Source: Parachlamydiales bacterium
Lineage (GTDB): Bacteria > Chlamydiota > Chlamydiia > Chlamydiales > Parachlamydiaceae
Assembly (NCBI GenBank): GCA_020051075.1
Contig: JAGVJP010000122.1
Coordinates: 1 to 44,985, forward strand
Length of the DNA stretch: 44,985 bases
Direction: 5' to 3'
Positions within the stretch are counted from its first letter, which is position 1, and every line of letters begins with the position of its first letter. Shown here in pieces: positions 26,378 to 35,379 of the stretch. The notes beneath the pieces were generated by a model, which searched no databases, was not told where the DNA came from, and saw nothing but the letters and a program-made list of their open reading frames with translations. A program made the translations under genes and the position numbers.

Positions 26378-28453
26378 TTACTTATTTGAAGATTGAGAAG
26401 AGCGGGCTGGACGGAAACCGGTGAAAACATCTGAATAGTCGGGCGCAATGGCAAGCCGCTCTGAGACCCGCACTCCTTGTGCTAAGCTGTCATAGCATCC
26501 TCCCTTAACGACTTTATTTTGGTAGGGAGGCGCTGCCTCATTCCAACTGCTCACCCACTCCCAGACATTTCCACTCATATCATAAGCACCAGCAGGGCTT
26601 CTTGCATCGTTTGTTCGTATAGATGTCCGATCCTGTGCGGTTAATGGGAGCGTGTTGATTCCATTATAAAATCCAACCGGTTTCGTTAAAACTTTGAAAG
26701 GGCCTGAAGGGCGATCTCCTTCGCGGTAATTCGCCCAAGAGCGATCGATCGTATCTTGACCAAAGCCGTATTTATAGCGCCGCCCCTTTTTGTCGTCTTC
26801 TGCAAAAGACATCCCCGCAGCTTTTTCCCACTCAGCTTCAGTGGGAAGCCGCCATCCTTGGCTGAGGCAATAGCCGTTCGCACCATGCCATGTCACTTCG
26901 ATGACCGGAAAGTTCACTTTCCCAATCAGTGGAGTGAAATAGGGGCCGCCCCCTTCTTTTCTCCATGTCAGTTGTGAGAGAGGATCGGCATCCATGGTTT
27001 TACAGAGCAGCACCCCCTCCTTGTTAACGACATGGCCGATACGCTGGGGGTCCCAATTGGCGTCACCAGCTTTGAACGCTTGATTCAGCCATTCAGCATA
27101 TTGACCATTCGTCACTTCAAAAACGGCAATTTCAAAAGCAGGGATATCGACCTCTTTGGCAGGGCGCTCATTTTGACGGTCATCTGTGAAAGGATCTCCA
27201 ATAATCGCAGTGCCAGCAGGTACAGAAACAAAAGCTGTCCCTGCGATTGAGTTGATCATCTCTTCGACATCGCTTTGAACCGATTTTTTCTGCACTTGAA
27301 CGTCAGCCTCAGATGCCTTTGGCTCTACGTTGCGAGGAGAAGAAGGCGTTGGTTGGCTGATTTTCTTGAAATTGACTTTGATCCTCGTAGCAGCTCCTCC
27401 ATCAACATGAATGGTCTGCACAGATGGGGTCGCAACCAATTCAGGGTTCTGACTTGAAAATTCAATCACATAGTTGCCTGGATCAAGATCTTTGAAAGAA
27501 TAGCTGAATCCCTCCCCCTGACCAACCATCGTTCCTTCCTCGGTGGAGAGCTTATAATGCGCTTGCGACGTGTCAGAAGAGACTAACAAACTCCCATTCA
27601 GACGTGCTGGAGAAGGTTGAGAAGCCTCTCCCGGGCGGGGCTGCTCGTTTCTAAATCCCGCTGGGGGTAGCGGAGCAGGGCCAGGAGGCGGGGCTGGGAC
27701 GACCTGCTGCTGATAGAGGAGTTCCATCCGAATATTCTGTCCCGCCATCGCATCAAAAGGGACTGCAGGAGAGGTATAGAACCGATATCCAGGGATATCC
27801 TGTGCAATTAAATAATAATCTCTTCCCGCAGGAATGGAAACATTGGCAACAGAGCCGCGGTTTGCGTAGATGACCCTTCCATTAAGAACTAACTTCCATG
27901 TTGTATCTTGATTGCTTTTCAAAGAAAATGTCGCTCTCCCCATCCTCGACCCCATTCCAACAGTTGGCGGATAGGGAGGGGCCATAGGATTTGGCTGATT
28001 GAAAATCACCAATCCGACATTGGCGTCTTCCGGTTCTTCAGCAGTCGAAGGTGAAACCGGTGCTTCAGTCTCTCTAGGCTTTATCGTCTGGTCGATTTTA
28101 ACCACGTCTCCAGCAGATAGATTGACCTCGCGCGATATCGGCGGCTCGAAAAAACGGTCCGTATTTGGAATCAAGAATTCAATGCGATAATGGCCTGCTG
28201 GTAAATGTGTGATCACAACAGTACGCTCATTTTTCGTTTGCGTGTGCATGACAAACTCATCTCTTTTAGGATAGAGCGTCCGCTCTTTAGCATCGTTGAT
28301 CAGCCAAAAGCGGATGCGGTCCAACCTATTCCCCTCCGGCGTCGTCTGATAGGTGACGATGAGGGTCCCCTCATCAGGAAATAAAACCTGCCCAGAAAGA
28401 GGGCCAGTAAAAAAAAGAGCAGCAAACACACAAAAAATCCAAAGACCCTTCAC
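26378..28453 (-). CDS. Exported PEGA-like/FGE-sulfatase-domain protein
   Basis: A 691-residue protein with a signal peptide (1-21, hydrophobic core IFCVFAALFFTG). Three beta-rich PEGA-like domains follow (about 28-125, 165-245 and 285-370), with a Pro-rich spacer near 250-275. The C-terminal domain (about 405-690) is of the formylglycine-generating-enzyme/SUMF1 class: FVSVPAGTAIIGD, EVTNGQYAEWLN, GWRLPTEAEWEKAA, GNVWEWV, KGGCYDS and the final TGFRPARS. The paired active-site cysteines of true FGE are not evident, so a structural or binding role is possible. GTG 28453 overlaps the stop codon of the phosphatase gene by four bases and has GAGGAGAGGG upstream, so the two are translationally coupled. 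Confidence 0.85.
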   Translation of the reverse strand: MKGLWIFCVFAALFFTGPLSGQVLFPDEGTLIVTYQTTPEGNRLDRIRFWLINDAKERTLYPKRDEFVMHTQTKNERTVVITHLPAGHYRIEFLIPNTDRFFEPPISREVNLSAGDVVKIDQTIKPRETEAPVSPSTAEEPEDANVGLVIFNQPNPMAPPYPPTVGMGSRMGRATFSLKSNQDTTWKLVLNGRVIYANRGSVANVSIPAGRDYYLIAQDIPGYRFYTSPAVPFDAMAGQNIRMELLYQQQVVPAPPPGPAPLPPAGFRNEQPRPGEASQPSPARLNGSLLVSSDTSQAHYKLSTEEGTMVGQGEGFSYSFKDLDPGNYVIEFSSQNPELVATPSVQTIHVDGGAATRIKVNFKKISQPTPSSPRNVEPKASEADVQVQKKSVQSDVEEMINSIAGTAFVSVPAGTAIIGDPFTDDRQNERPAKEVDIPAFEIAVFEVTNGQYAEWLNQAFKAGDANWDPQRIGHVVNKEGVLLCKTMDADPLSQLTWRKEGGGPYFTPLIGKVNFPVIEVTWHGANGYCLSQGWRLPTEAEWEKAAGMSFAEDDKKGRRYKYGFGQDTIDRSWANYREGDRPSGPFKVLTKPVGFYNGINTLPLTAQDRTSIRTNDARSPAGAYDMSGNVWEWVSSWNEAAPPYQNKVVKGGCYDSLAQGVRVSERLAIAPDYSDVFTGFRPARSSQSSNK

Positions 28454-29691
28454 AACCCTCTCCTCTTTTGGTATGTATCGATGACTTCGCCCCTGTCGTT
28501 GATGCTTCTGATCAATTCCATCGTCGGTGTGAGCTTCACCTCAATAAAATTGCGCGACGCGGCAAACTTCGCAAGAAAATGGCGGCGAACGTTTGAACGG
28601 GGCTTCCGTGGCTCTTCGACCCCCCACCCGCCATCTCCGATATAGACAATCCCTTGTGGGTTGAATTTATTCCTCAAGAGCGGGAATGTTCGCTTATAAG
28701 CATGATCATGATGCTCAAAAGCAGTCTGGATTCCCCCATTCTCAAACAACGGCACCCAGTAGTGCCTGACCGCATTGCTTGTAGAATTATAATACCGTCT
28801 CACAGAAGGGTAAGCGGGAACATGATAAGCAGCAAAACGGTATAACCTATCCGCACGCTGTGCTAACGTTTCTTTCAGCCAGGCTGTCTGCTTGCCTGAA
28901 ATCGGATTCGCGTGGCCTGTGTCTAACAGAAAAATCGAGAGATAGGAGCCTACGTCAAACACAGTGTATATCTGCCCCCTCGATAAAGGAAAAAGGGCCG
29001 AAAAAATCGCTGCTTCGTGAGGCGTTTGCCCATATTGCCCAATCAAGTCATGGTTGCCAATCGCTGCAATGACTGGGACTAAGTAGCCTTGCGGCGTCAC
29101 CATTGTCGCATGCCACGACTTAATCCACTCAATCCAACGATCGATTTTTTGAGGATGGTTTGGAGAGTGTCCAGAAACAGAATAGGCGATGTCTCCGCCA
29201 ATGAGGGCAAAGGCAGGCTCGGTCAAAGCGGCTTGCCTGCTGACCTTCTCCATGATGTCGATCCCATCATGGTACATGTCACCCCCTTCAACAAAAGTGA
29301 ATCCTTCTTCAGGCAGTCTTTCAGGCAATGTATGAAAACGAAACTCCTGATCGGATGCTTCCGCCATGAAAACATGTGAGCTGCCGGGCTTCAGATTCTT
29401 CATCGTGACACGATGGATCAGGTAATCAGCAGCAAATGGAAACTTGAGCACCCTCCCCTCAACCCTTATCCATGGACAGGGTTCACCTAAGGGGCGCATA
29501 TAAACAACACTCCCTTGCTGATTAGCTCCCGTGATCCATTGGACCGTCATCGTCGTCTCAGGCTGGGACTCCCAGGTCAGGTAGAGTGTCTCCGTCCCTA
29601 AATCGGAAAAACCGTCGACAGCAAATAGAATAAAAATCACCGAAAGCAGCGGCAGGCAGCCAGAATTCACCCTTTTCAAAAAGAGAAGCAA
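28450..29691 (-). CDS. Exported purple-acid-phosphatase-like metallophosphoesterase
   Basis: A 413-residue phosphoesterase. An N-terminal hydrophobic segment (CLPLLSVIFILFAVDG) looks like a signal peptide. A fibronectin-III-like domain follows (TLYLTWESQPETTMTVQWIT), as in purple acid phosphatases. The catalytic domain then shows the metal-ligand blocks GGDMYHDG, GGDIAYS, IGNHDLIGQYGQ, YHVPAYPS and EHHDHAYKR. No ATG is available in the first part: I chose TTG 29691 because GGGAGG lies 9 bases upstream; GTG 29670 or TTG 29742 are alternatives. It starts just after htpG and overlaps the FGE-domain gene, so it is the middle gene of a three-gene operon. Confidence 0.82.
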   Translation of the reverse strand: MLLFLKRVNSGCLPLLSVIFILFAVDGFSDLGTETLYLTWESQPETTMTVQWITGANQQGSVVYMRPLGEPCPWIRVEGRVLKFPFAADYLIHRVTMKNLKPGSSHVFMAEASDQEFRFHTLPERLPEEGFTFVEGGDMYHDGIDIMEKVSRQAALTEPAFALIGGDIAYSVSGHSPNHPQKIDRWIEWIKSWHATMVTPQGYLVPVIAAIGNHDLIGQYGQTPHEAAIFSALFPLSRGQIYTVFDVGSYLSIFLLDTGHANPISGKQTAWLKETLAQRADRLYRFAAYHVPAYPSVRRYYNSTSNAVRHYWVPLFENGGIQTAFEHHDHAYKRTFPLLRNKFNPQGIVYIGDGGWGVEEPRKPRSNVRRHFLAKFAASRNFIEVKLTPTMELIRSINDRGEVIDTYQKRRGL

Positions 29692-29725
29692 GCCCTTCCA
29701 CCTCCCTGCATCACCGCTCTTAAGT

Positions 29726-31576
29726 TTATTCAAACTGACCAACCGCTTCCTGTGTCAATGCCTCCAGCAGATGGCTCGTCCGTTCGACAAACTCTTGCAG
29801 ATCGTGGTGATCCATCTCACGATGAGAGAGAAGTGCAAGGTGATAAACCTCCCACGACAACCCTTTTGCAAGCTCGGGATTCTTCTTCTCAAGCCGGCTG
29901 ATGGCATTGATCAAAGGATTATTGGTGTTGATGATCAAAGTTTTCTTCCCAAACAACGACTGCTGACCGCCCCTCTCTTCCGGATTCAGCCGCAGAAAAT
30001 AATCTCTCATCCGCCGCTGTTGTTCATCCATCGTGATCATCGCCGGCAGAGAGTCAGAAGCAAGACTTTTCGCCTCAACGTCAACGTTTTGATCGTTTAG
30101 ATAGGCTCGGAATAAGTCTGCCATCTGCACCGCTTCGGTTTTCCCTTCAGCATCGAGGATCGTTTTCTCACGGCTCTTATCGACGATATCTTCATGAACC
30201 TCCGCATCGATGCGCTGAAAATGAACCGGTGAAAGCTTCTTCTCCAGATTCTGCATCACATAGGGGTCGAAAGGGCTATTGGCACAGAGGACCTGTATCC
30301 CCTTATCCCGGAATATCTTTAAAACAGCCCCCCCATGCTTCTCGTCAATGGTGTAAAACACTTTATCTTTAGTCAAATGGCGATTCGCTTCCAGATACTC
30401 TTCGACCGTCATCCAATTAGAATCGGTATCTTTCCAGATCAAGAAATCTTTCGCCTTCTCATAGAATTTTTCATCTTCGAGGATCCCCAGCTTCACCACC
30501 GAACCTGCGTCGGCCCAGCCTGCAATGAAACGGCTCCGATCGGTCTTATAAAGTGCAGAGAGGCTGTCAGCCACTTTCTTCGAGATATGACCCGAAAGCT
30601 GCCGGACAGTGCGGTCGACCTGTAAATAGCTGCGCGACACATTCAAAGGAATGTCAGGGCTGTCGATGACCCCCTTCAACATCATCAGATAGTTGGGGAT
30701 AATATCTTTGCAGCTATCCGAAACAAAAACCCGGTTGCAATACAAACTCACATTGCTCTTTTCCATGTCATAGTTATGGCGGATCTTCGGGAAGTAGAGA
30801 ATCCCTTTCAAACGGAAAGGGTAATCGACATTCAGATGGACCCAAAACAAGGGAGCTTCATCAGAAGGGTAAAGATGCTGATAGAATTTGAGATAATCCT
30901 GCTCAGAACATTCCGACGGAGCTTTGATCCATAGAGGAGGGTGGGTGTTAATGAGTTTGCCGTCCAGATAGATCGGATAGGGGAGATAGGAGCAATAATG
31001 CCGTAGAATCTTCTCGACGTAATGGCTATTCAAACACTCGTCATGCTCCTCGCCAACGTGGAGAATGATATCGGTCCCCCGCTCCTTCCTTGTTCCCTCG
31101 ACAATCTCATAGTCAGAGGAGCCGTCGCAACTCCATAATACCGGCTGTGCATTCGACTGATAAGAGAGGGTGTCCACCTCAACCCTATCGGCAACCATAT
31201 AAGAAGAATAGAATCCTAAGCCGAAGTGGCCAATCATCTGATCCAGCTCATTGTTAGACTGGTATTTGCTCACGAATTCTTCCGCACCTGAAAAAGCTAT
31301 CTGGGCGATATATTTTTTAACCTCTTCGGCATCCATTCCAATGCCATTATCGGAAAAAGTGAGCGTCTTCTTCTCTTGATCTATCCGCACATCGATACGG
31401 AAGTCCTGGTCATTGCACTCGACCTCACCCTTGTCTCGCAGAAGCCGCGTTTTCTGTATCGCATCGCACGAATTGGAAACAAGCTCCCGAACAAAGATAT
31501 CTCGATCGGAATAGAGCCATTTTTTTATGATAGGTAAAATATTTTCGCTATGTATTTGCAATGAACCTTTTTCCAT
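29726..31576 (-). CDS. htpG: HtpG, Hsp90-family chaperone
   Basis: A 616-residue protein with the Hsp90 plan. The GHKL ATPase domain carries ELVSNSCDAIQK, DNGIGMDAEEVKKYI and GHFGLGFYSSYMV. The middle domain carries NVSRSYLQ, and a C-terminal dimerisation domain completes it. Length is close to E. coli HtpG (624). I chose ATG 31576 rather than the TTG two codons before; AGGA stands at suitable distance. It is the first gene of an operon with the two exported proteins, which is an uncommon partnership for a cytosolic chaperone. Confidence 0.97.
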   Translation of the reverse strand: MEKGSLQIHSENILPIIKKWLYSDRDIFVRELVSNSCDAIQKTRLLRDKGEVECNDQDFRIDVRIDQEKKTLTFSDNGIGMDAEEVKKYIAQIAFSGAEEFVSKYQSNNELDQMIGHFGLGFYSSYMVADRVEVDTLSYQSNAQPVLWSCDGSSDYEIVEGTRKERGTDIILHVGEEHDECLNSHYVEKILRHYCSYLPYPIYLDGKLINTHPPLWIKAPSECSEQDYLKFYQHLYPSDEAPLFWVHLNVDYPFRLKGILYFPKIRHNYDMEKSNVSLYCNRVFVSDSCKDIIPNYLMMLKGVIDSPDIPLNVSRSYLQVDRTVRQLSGHISKKVADSLSALYKTDRSRFIAGWADAGSVVKLGILEDEKFYEKAKDFLIWKDTDSNWMTVEEYLEANRHLTKDKVFYTIDEKHGGAVLKIFRDKGIQVLCANSPFDPYVMQNLEKKLSPVHFQRIDAEVHEDIVDKSREKTILDAEGKTEAVQMADLFRAYLNDQNVDVEAKSLASDSLPAMITMDEQQRRMRDYFLRLNPEERGGQQSLFGKKTLIINTNNPLINAISRLEKKNPELAKGLSWEVYHLALLSHREMDHHDLQEFVERTSHLLEALTQEAVGQFE

Positions 31577-31691
31577 CTTCAACCATCCTATTAAAAATTT
31601 ATCCCAGCATCGATGCTGATGCTGGTGAGGATAGATTTTAGGTTTTCTAATTTTTATGTCAAGAGATTGGTAGGGTTAATGCTTGATCCTA

Positions 31692-31786
31692 AGTAACACT
31701 ATCCTGCCCTATCTTTCCTATCCTTCCCATCCTGTAAAATTGACAGGATGTGGAGGATAGGAAAGATAGGGCAGGATAGTGTTACT
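31692..31786. repeat. Perfect palindrome with 32-bp arms
   Basis: 31692-31723 and 31755-31786 are exact reverse complements (AGTAACACTATCCTGCCCTA and onward). The spacer contains another inverted pair, CATCCTGT/ACAGGATG. The core belongs to the repeat family at 26091-26365. The rest of the gap up to 31886 holds only a small hairpin CCAGGA/TCCTGG near 31852-31867. Confidence 0.9.
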
Positions 31787-31886
31787 CAGGAGTGCGGAAG
31801 ACCTTTAAGCCTTCTTCGACTTGGCAATGGTCAATTTTGACAGGTTCGCCTCGCCAGGATTTCTCCTGGCTTCGCGAAGCTTTAAA

Positions 31887-34142
31887 TTATGGTGATGTAG
31901 GAGGAATAAAGGAAGCTACTATTGGTGCCGTTCCTGTTAAACCTAAATTTTCTAATAATTCACGGTTATCCGCTTCAATCGCTGCTAACCTCGCCTGCGT
32001 TTGCTGCAGTTTCTGCAGATCTTCCGCAGTAAGCGTTACAGTAGGACTAATGACCAGATCGGTTACCAGCACAGCTACCATTGCATCGACCGTTCTTTTC
32101 AGTTCAGCAAGTTCGTCGTATTCTCTTCTAAATTCAGCGAGCTGTTTTGACATCTTTTCAGACAAGGTGTCAAATTTTGTTTGAATTTTGTCGAATTTAC
32201 GTTGTGCAGAAGCCACTTGACGATCCAACTGGTTGGGCAATTGTCTCAAAGCATCACCTGCTTGGCGATGTTCCTCTTGTTTTGCTCGAGCCTCCCGATC
32301 GTAGCTAGTAACCACACTTTTTAAACGGGTGCGCTCAGCTTTTATTCCGTCTAAGTTAGTTCGAGCAGCTTGCTTCCGATCCTGCGCAGTTATATAACGA
32401 TTATATGCGGCCGTGTGTTCAGGGCTCCCACCTATCTCTGACGGAGGGAGTCTTCCCCTAGCTTCTGTTGCATCTCTCAACTCTTGATCTGCATCTTCTT
32501 TTTCCCTCATCGCCGCCTCATAGGTCGGCTGCTGGGCAGCGACAGCTGCTCGAGCCGCTGTAAGTTGCCCATTCAGCGCATCGGCCTCTGTTTGCAATCG
32601 GTCCACATTACTTTGTGCTGTTGCTAGTTCAGTCGTCTTTAGTTGTTCTGCGGCAACGACTGCATTGTGAGCCTGAACATAAGCTTTGATCTTTGGAATC
32701 GATTCCCACTCGGGCCTAAGAGCTACCTCAGTCTTTGGAATCGTTGGAGTTGTTGGAGTTGTTGAAATTTTACCACCAGCGGCGCCTACCGCGTCAAAAG
32801 CCTCAGAATAAGCTTTGAAGGTGCCAACGTCAGAGCTCTCTCGATTACCGAAGAGTCCATTGAATCGCATAAAGGATTTCTTTTTCGTCTCTTCAAGTTC
32901 TTTCTCTTTCTTCTCAATATCTTTGACAAACGTATCAACCGTGAGGTGTTTAGCCCCTATCCGATTCATTACGACATCCCGTCCTCCGGTGCCCCTGATG
33001 GCATAGGAGGCCCCTTTTTGCAGCATCTCCGACTTAGACTGATAGGTCACACGACGCACATTGCGTTCGGTTCCTTTGATTCGTTTTCCTTTGAATGTAT
33101 AACTTGCGGCTTCCGTCGTTGGAAGTGGTAAGTTAATGTTTGTTGTTCTCCCTTTAATGGATTTGAGTCCTGTAAATTGACCTGTCTTTTTATCTTTGTC
33201 AAAATCCAAAAGAAACGTCGACTCACGCTGCAATGTTGCGTCGGTTCCATTCGCGGAGTCGATGACCCCTTTCTTAATCGCATCGATGATCTGTAAAGCT
33301 TGTTTGGGATCTACCGCATTGGTATAGATCGTCTTTGTCACTTCAACTCTACCACGAACAGTAGGCGGTGTCGCGCTAACATCATAATTAGTAACCACAA
33401 AAGTGACGTCCATTTTATAACAAGGTGTTCCACGATTATCCCAAGTATCAAGATCATACTTGCCGCTAGCGTCTCTTGCCATCTTTGAACCGATGGTGGT
33501 ATTGCCTGCACCATACATCGTTTCCATATGCCCTTTAACTTGATTCAATACATTACCAGGCATTCCATTGGCATTAATTGTAGTTGCATTAGCTTGAATA
33601 TCAGCAAGTGTCGTTGTTCCAGGCCTAACTGTAAACGTTGGTCCTGTTGGAGCTGCCGCTCCAGTTCCTACCGCTGCTGGAGTTGCTGCTGTTCCTGGAA
33701 CCGCTTCGACTACTACCGCTGGTGTAGTTGCTGCTGTGGTTGGTGCTGCTTCTGGAACCGCTTCGACTACTACCGCTGGTGTAGTTGCTGCTGTGGTTGG
33801 TGCTGCTTCTGGAACCGCTTCGACTACTACCGCTGGTAGTGATGAATCCTCCAAGGTTGTATCTGATCCGCCACTGGGGGACAATACTCCGCTAGCTAGA
33901 ACATCCACACTCCCAACTATAGGTGAGGCTTCTGGGCTACTGGAACTTGCAATTCTGGATGAAGACAACGGCTCACCACTTGGGCTATCCGTATGGGTTA
34001 TAACTTCTCGTCCGATAACGTCTACCGCAGCTTCTTCGGTGGTCTTTGCTCTTACTGGAGTCGGTGGAGCTAAACCTCCAGCTATGCTACCGGGCCGCTC
34101 TGCACTCGGTGGGTTTAATAGAGATGATGATTCTGTAGCCAT
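31887..34142 (-). CDS. Coiled-coil protein with N-terminal Pro/Ala tandem repeats, effector candidate
   Basis: A 751-residue protein I do not recognise. ATG 34142 follows AAGGAGGG. Residues 1-100 are Ser/Pro-rich and disordered. Residues about 102-165 hold three tandem 19-residue units (EAVPEAAPTTAATTPAVVV). Residues about 175-370 form a compact beta-rich domain with FVVTNYDVSATPPTVRGRVE. From about 385 long charged helices follow, with strong coiled coil between about 505 and 690. No signal peptide or membrane segment is present. The Ser-rich start resembles that of the ankyrin protein and of other T3S cargo, but no secretion evidence exists in the sequence itself. Confidence 0.75.
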   Translation of the reverse strand: MATESSSLLNPPSAERPGSIAGGLAPPTPVRAKTTEEAAVDVIGREVITHTDSPSGEPLSSSRIASSSSPEASPIVGSVDVLASGVLSPSGGSDTTLEDSSLPAVVVEAVPEAAPTTAATTPAVVVEAVPEAAPTTAATTPAVVVEAVPGTAATPAAVGTGAAAPTGPTFTVRPGTTTLADIQANATTINANGMPGNVLNQVKGHMETMYGAGNTTIGSKMARDASGKYDLDTWDNRGTPCYKMDVTFVVTNYDVSATPPTVRGRVEVTKTIYTNAVDPKQALQIIDAIKKGVIDSANGTDATLQRESTFLLDFDKDKKTGQFTGLKSIKGRTTNINLPLPTTEAASYTFKGKRIKGTERNVRRVTYQSKSEMLQKGASYAIRGTGGRDVVMNRIGAKHLTVDTFVKDIEKKEKELEETKKKSFMRFNGLFGNRESSDVGTFKAYSEAFDAVGAAGGKISTTPTTPTIPKTEVALRPEWESIPKIKAYVQAHNAVVAAEQLKTTELATAQSNVDRLQTEADALNGQLTAARAAVAAQQPTYEAAMREKEDADQELRDATEARGRLPPSEIGGSPEHTAAYNRYITAQDRKQAARTNLDGIKAERTRLKSVVTSYDREARAKQEEHRQAGDALRQLPNQLDRQVASAQRKFDKIQTKFDTLSEKMSKQLAEFRREYDELAELKRTVDAMVAVLVTDLVISPTVTLTAEDLQKLQQTQARLAAIEADNRELLENLGLTGTAPIVASFIPPTSP
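33680..33838. repeat. 57-bp tandem repeat in a coding region
   Basis: A 57-base unit (GGAACCGCTTCGACTACTAC and onward) is present twice without difference, followed by a partial third copy and preceded by a diverged one. The unit is a multiple of three and encodes 19 residues, so copy number can change without frameshift. Confidence 0.9.
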
Positions 34143-34396
34143 AAACGCCCTCCTTAGGATGGTCTCAAAATAGATTGAAAGGATGTCGAACAAGTCGACA
34201 CGAATCCTTTTTGATAACTATTATTTGTATTAAACTTAACCTTATTATAAACAATAAAACGAATTAAGTAAATAACATAACAAATCAACTGCAAACCTTA
34301 ACTCAATGTAATTAAATAAATAACATTTTCTTTAAAATTAAAATCATCAAACGAATCCCCTAAATCATTGTTTACTAGTGTTATTCCAAAAAAATC

Positions 34397-34599
34397 AAAG
34401 GGACCTAAGGGAAAGAGTCAAGGGACCTCAAGAGATATTTGCAAAAGTCCTTATTGAGCACAGGCACGATAGGGAACAATCGGGCACGGAGGGGGCACGC
34501 ATCTATTACCTATTTGCGAGACCTGAAAGGGCGGCATAAAGTTATGGGTAATAAGGTCCGGGCAGCGGCATGAAAGGACTTCTGCAATTACTTCAAATG
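34397..34599. repeat. Palindromic MITE-like element, TTGCAGAAGTCC family
   Basis: The left end carries GGGACCTAAGGGAAAGAGTC and then GGGACCTCAAGAGATATTTG followed by CAAAAGTCC. The right end, reverse-complemented, reads GAAGTAATTGCAGAAGTCC. The inside contains a partial inner repeat around CGGGCACG. From 34143 to 34396 the sequence is AT-rich and probably is the promoter and leader region of the coiled-coil gene; I see no gene there. Confidence 0.7.
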
Positions 34600-34715
34600 G
34601 ACAATGGACGAATATGGACTATATGGACAGGTATGGACATGTTTTGGGGGTTAATCTATTTTTGTCCATATCCGTCCATATAGTCCATACCTGTCCATAT
34701 AGTCCATTGTCCATT
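34596..34715. repeat. Palindrome built of TATGGAC units
   Basis: The left arm AATGGACAATGGACGAATAT, then GGACTATATGGACAGG, faces a right arm that is its reverse complement with one extra TATGGAC-like unit. Several heptamer repeats TATGGAC lie inside each arm. It directly abuts the preceding element. Confidence 0.85.
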
Positions 34716-34809
34716 AAAGCTTCTGGAATGATGATCTCTTCTGCATGGTCACGAAAGAACGTTTTCTATGCAAAACCACCCACACACAAAGTTCTGAGCA
34801 CACCCTTTT

Positions 34810-34851
34810 CTTTGTGCCTTGGCGTCTTCTTTGCGTCTTTGCGTTAAAAAA
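34810..34851. repeat. CTTTGCGTCTTTGCGTTAAA repeat, copy 1
   Basis: Low-complexity pattern CTTCTTTGCGTCTTTGCGTT followed by an A run. Related copies lie at 42115-42149 and, inverted, at 43516-43543. Each lies just beyond the end of a gene. Confidence 0.7.
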
Positions 34852-34903
34852 GAAAAACCTCACAGAGCGAAAGAGCTTTAATGAGCTCTTGACCACTGTG
34901 AGG
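34846..34903 (-). terminator. Intrinsic terminator of the RHH gene
   Basis: On the minus strand CCTCACAG and CTGTGAGG (34896-34903 and 34858-34865) pair, an inner AGAGCT pair lies within, and TTTTTCTTTTTT follows at once. Confidence 0.7.
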
Positions 34904-34968
34904 TCGAGAAAAGTGACTAACGGCCAATAGTGCCGCCTATCAATAAAAAAACTGGATGAAACAAACAA

Positions 34969-35379
34969 TTAAGCGTTGTTGATTTTCTCTTCAACGAAGG
35001 CTTTAATTCTTTGCATATCTCTATCTAACTTCTCATAAATTGCATCGACCAGCCACTGCTTCTTAGAGTAGCTTCTACGGAACTTGCGAATCAGAGCAAC
35101 TCTCTTTTCTAAGTCCTCAAATACTTCTGGAGAAACTTTAAGAGAAATTGTCTTTTGTTTAAGGGATTGATCTAGATCGACGTTTTTATCATTGTCAAGC
35201 TTTTCTTTAATCGCTTGTTCAATCCACTCATCTCGATTTCTAATCGAGTTATCAAGGCACTTCAATTGTCGAATATGCTTTGATAAACATCTGAAAAGAT
35301 GTTCTCCCACATTTAAGGAGATGTTTTTAAGTCTAGACAACATTAATAAATTTTGTGTTAATTCTTTTTCTTTTTCCAC
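34969..35379 (-). CDS. Double ribbon-helix-helix-like DNA-binding protein
   Basis: A 136-residue basic protein made of two similar halves of about 50 residues. Each has a short strand and two helices: ISLNVGEHLFRCLSKHI followed by RDEWIEQAIKEKL, and ISLKVSPEVFEDLEKRV followed by KKQWLVDAIYEKL. This is the pattern of Arc/CopG-type ribbon-helix-helix regulators and antitoxins, here as a tandem pair in one chain. I chose GTG 35379 because GAGGGG lies 9 bases upstream; GTG 35394 is possible. It is divergent from the LanC-like gene across about 270 AT-rich bases, so it might regulate that promoter region. No toxin gene adjoins it. Confidence 0.6.
   Translation of the reverse strand: MEKEKELTQNLLMLSRLKNISLNVGEHLFRCLSKHIRQLKCLDNSIRNRDEWIEQAIKEKLDNDKNVDLDQSLKQKTISLKVSPEVFEDLEKRVALIRKFRRSYSKKQWLVDAIYEKLDRDMQRIKAFVEEKINNA

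Noticed and set aside
33528..34173. Two plus-strand frames rich in Cys/Trp/Ser and in Thr/Ala
   Set aside because: They are shadows of the 57-bp tandem repeat and the N-terminal region of the coiled-coil gene.
34614..34968. Several frames in the gap before the RHH gene
   Set aside because: They cross the TATGGAC palindrome, the TTTGCG repeat and the terminator, and none has a ribosome binding site.
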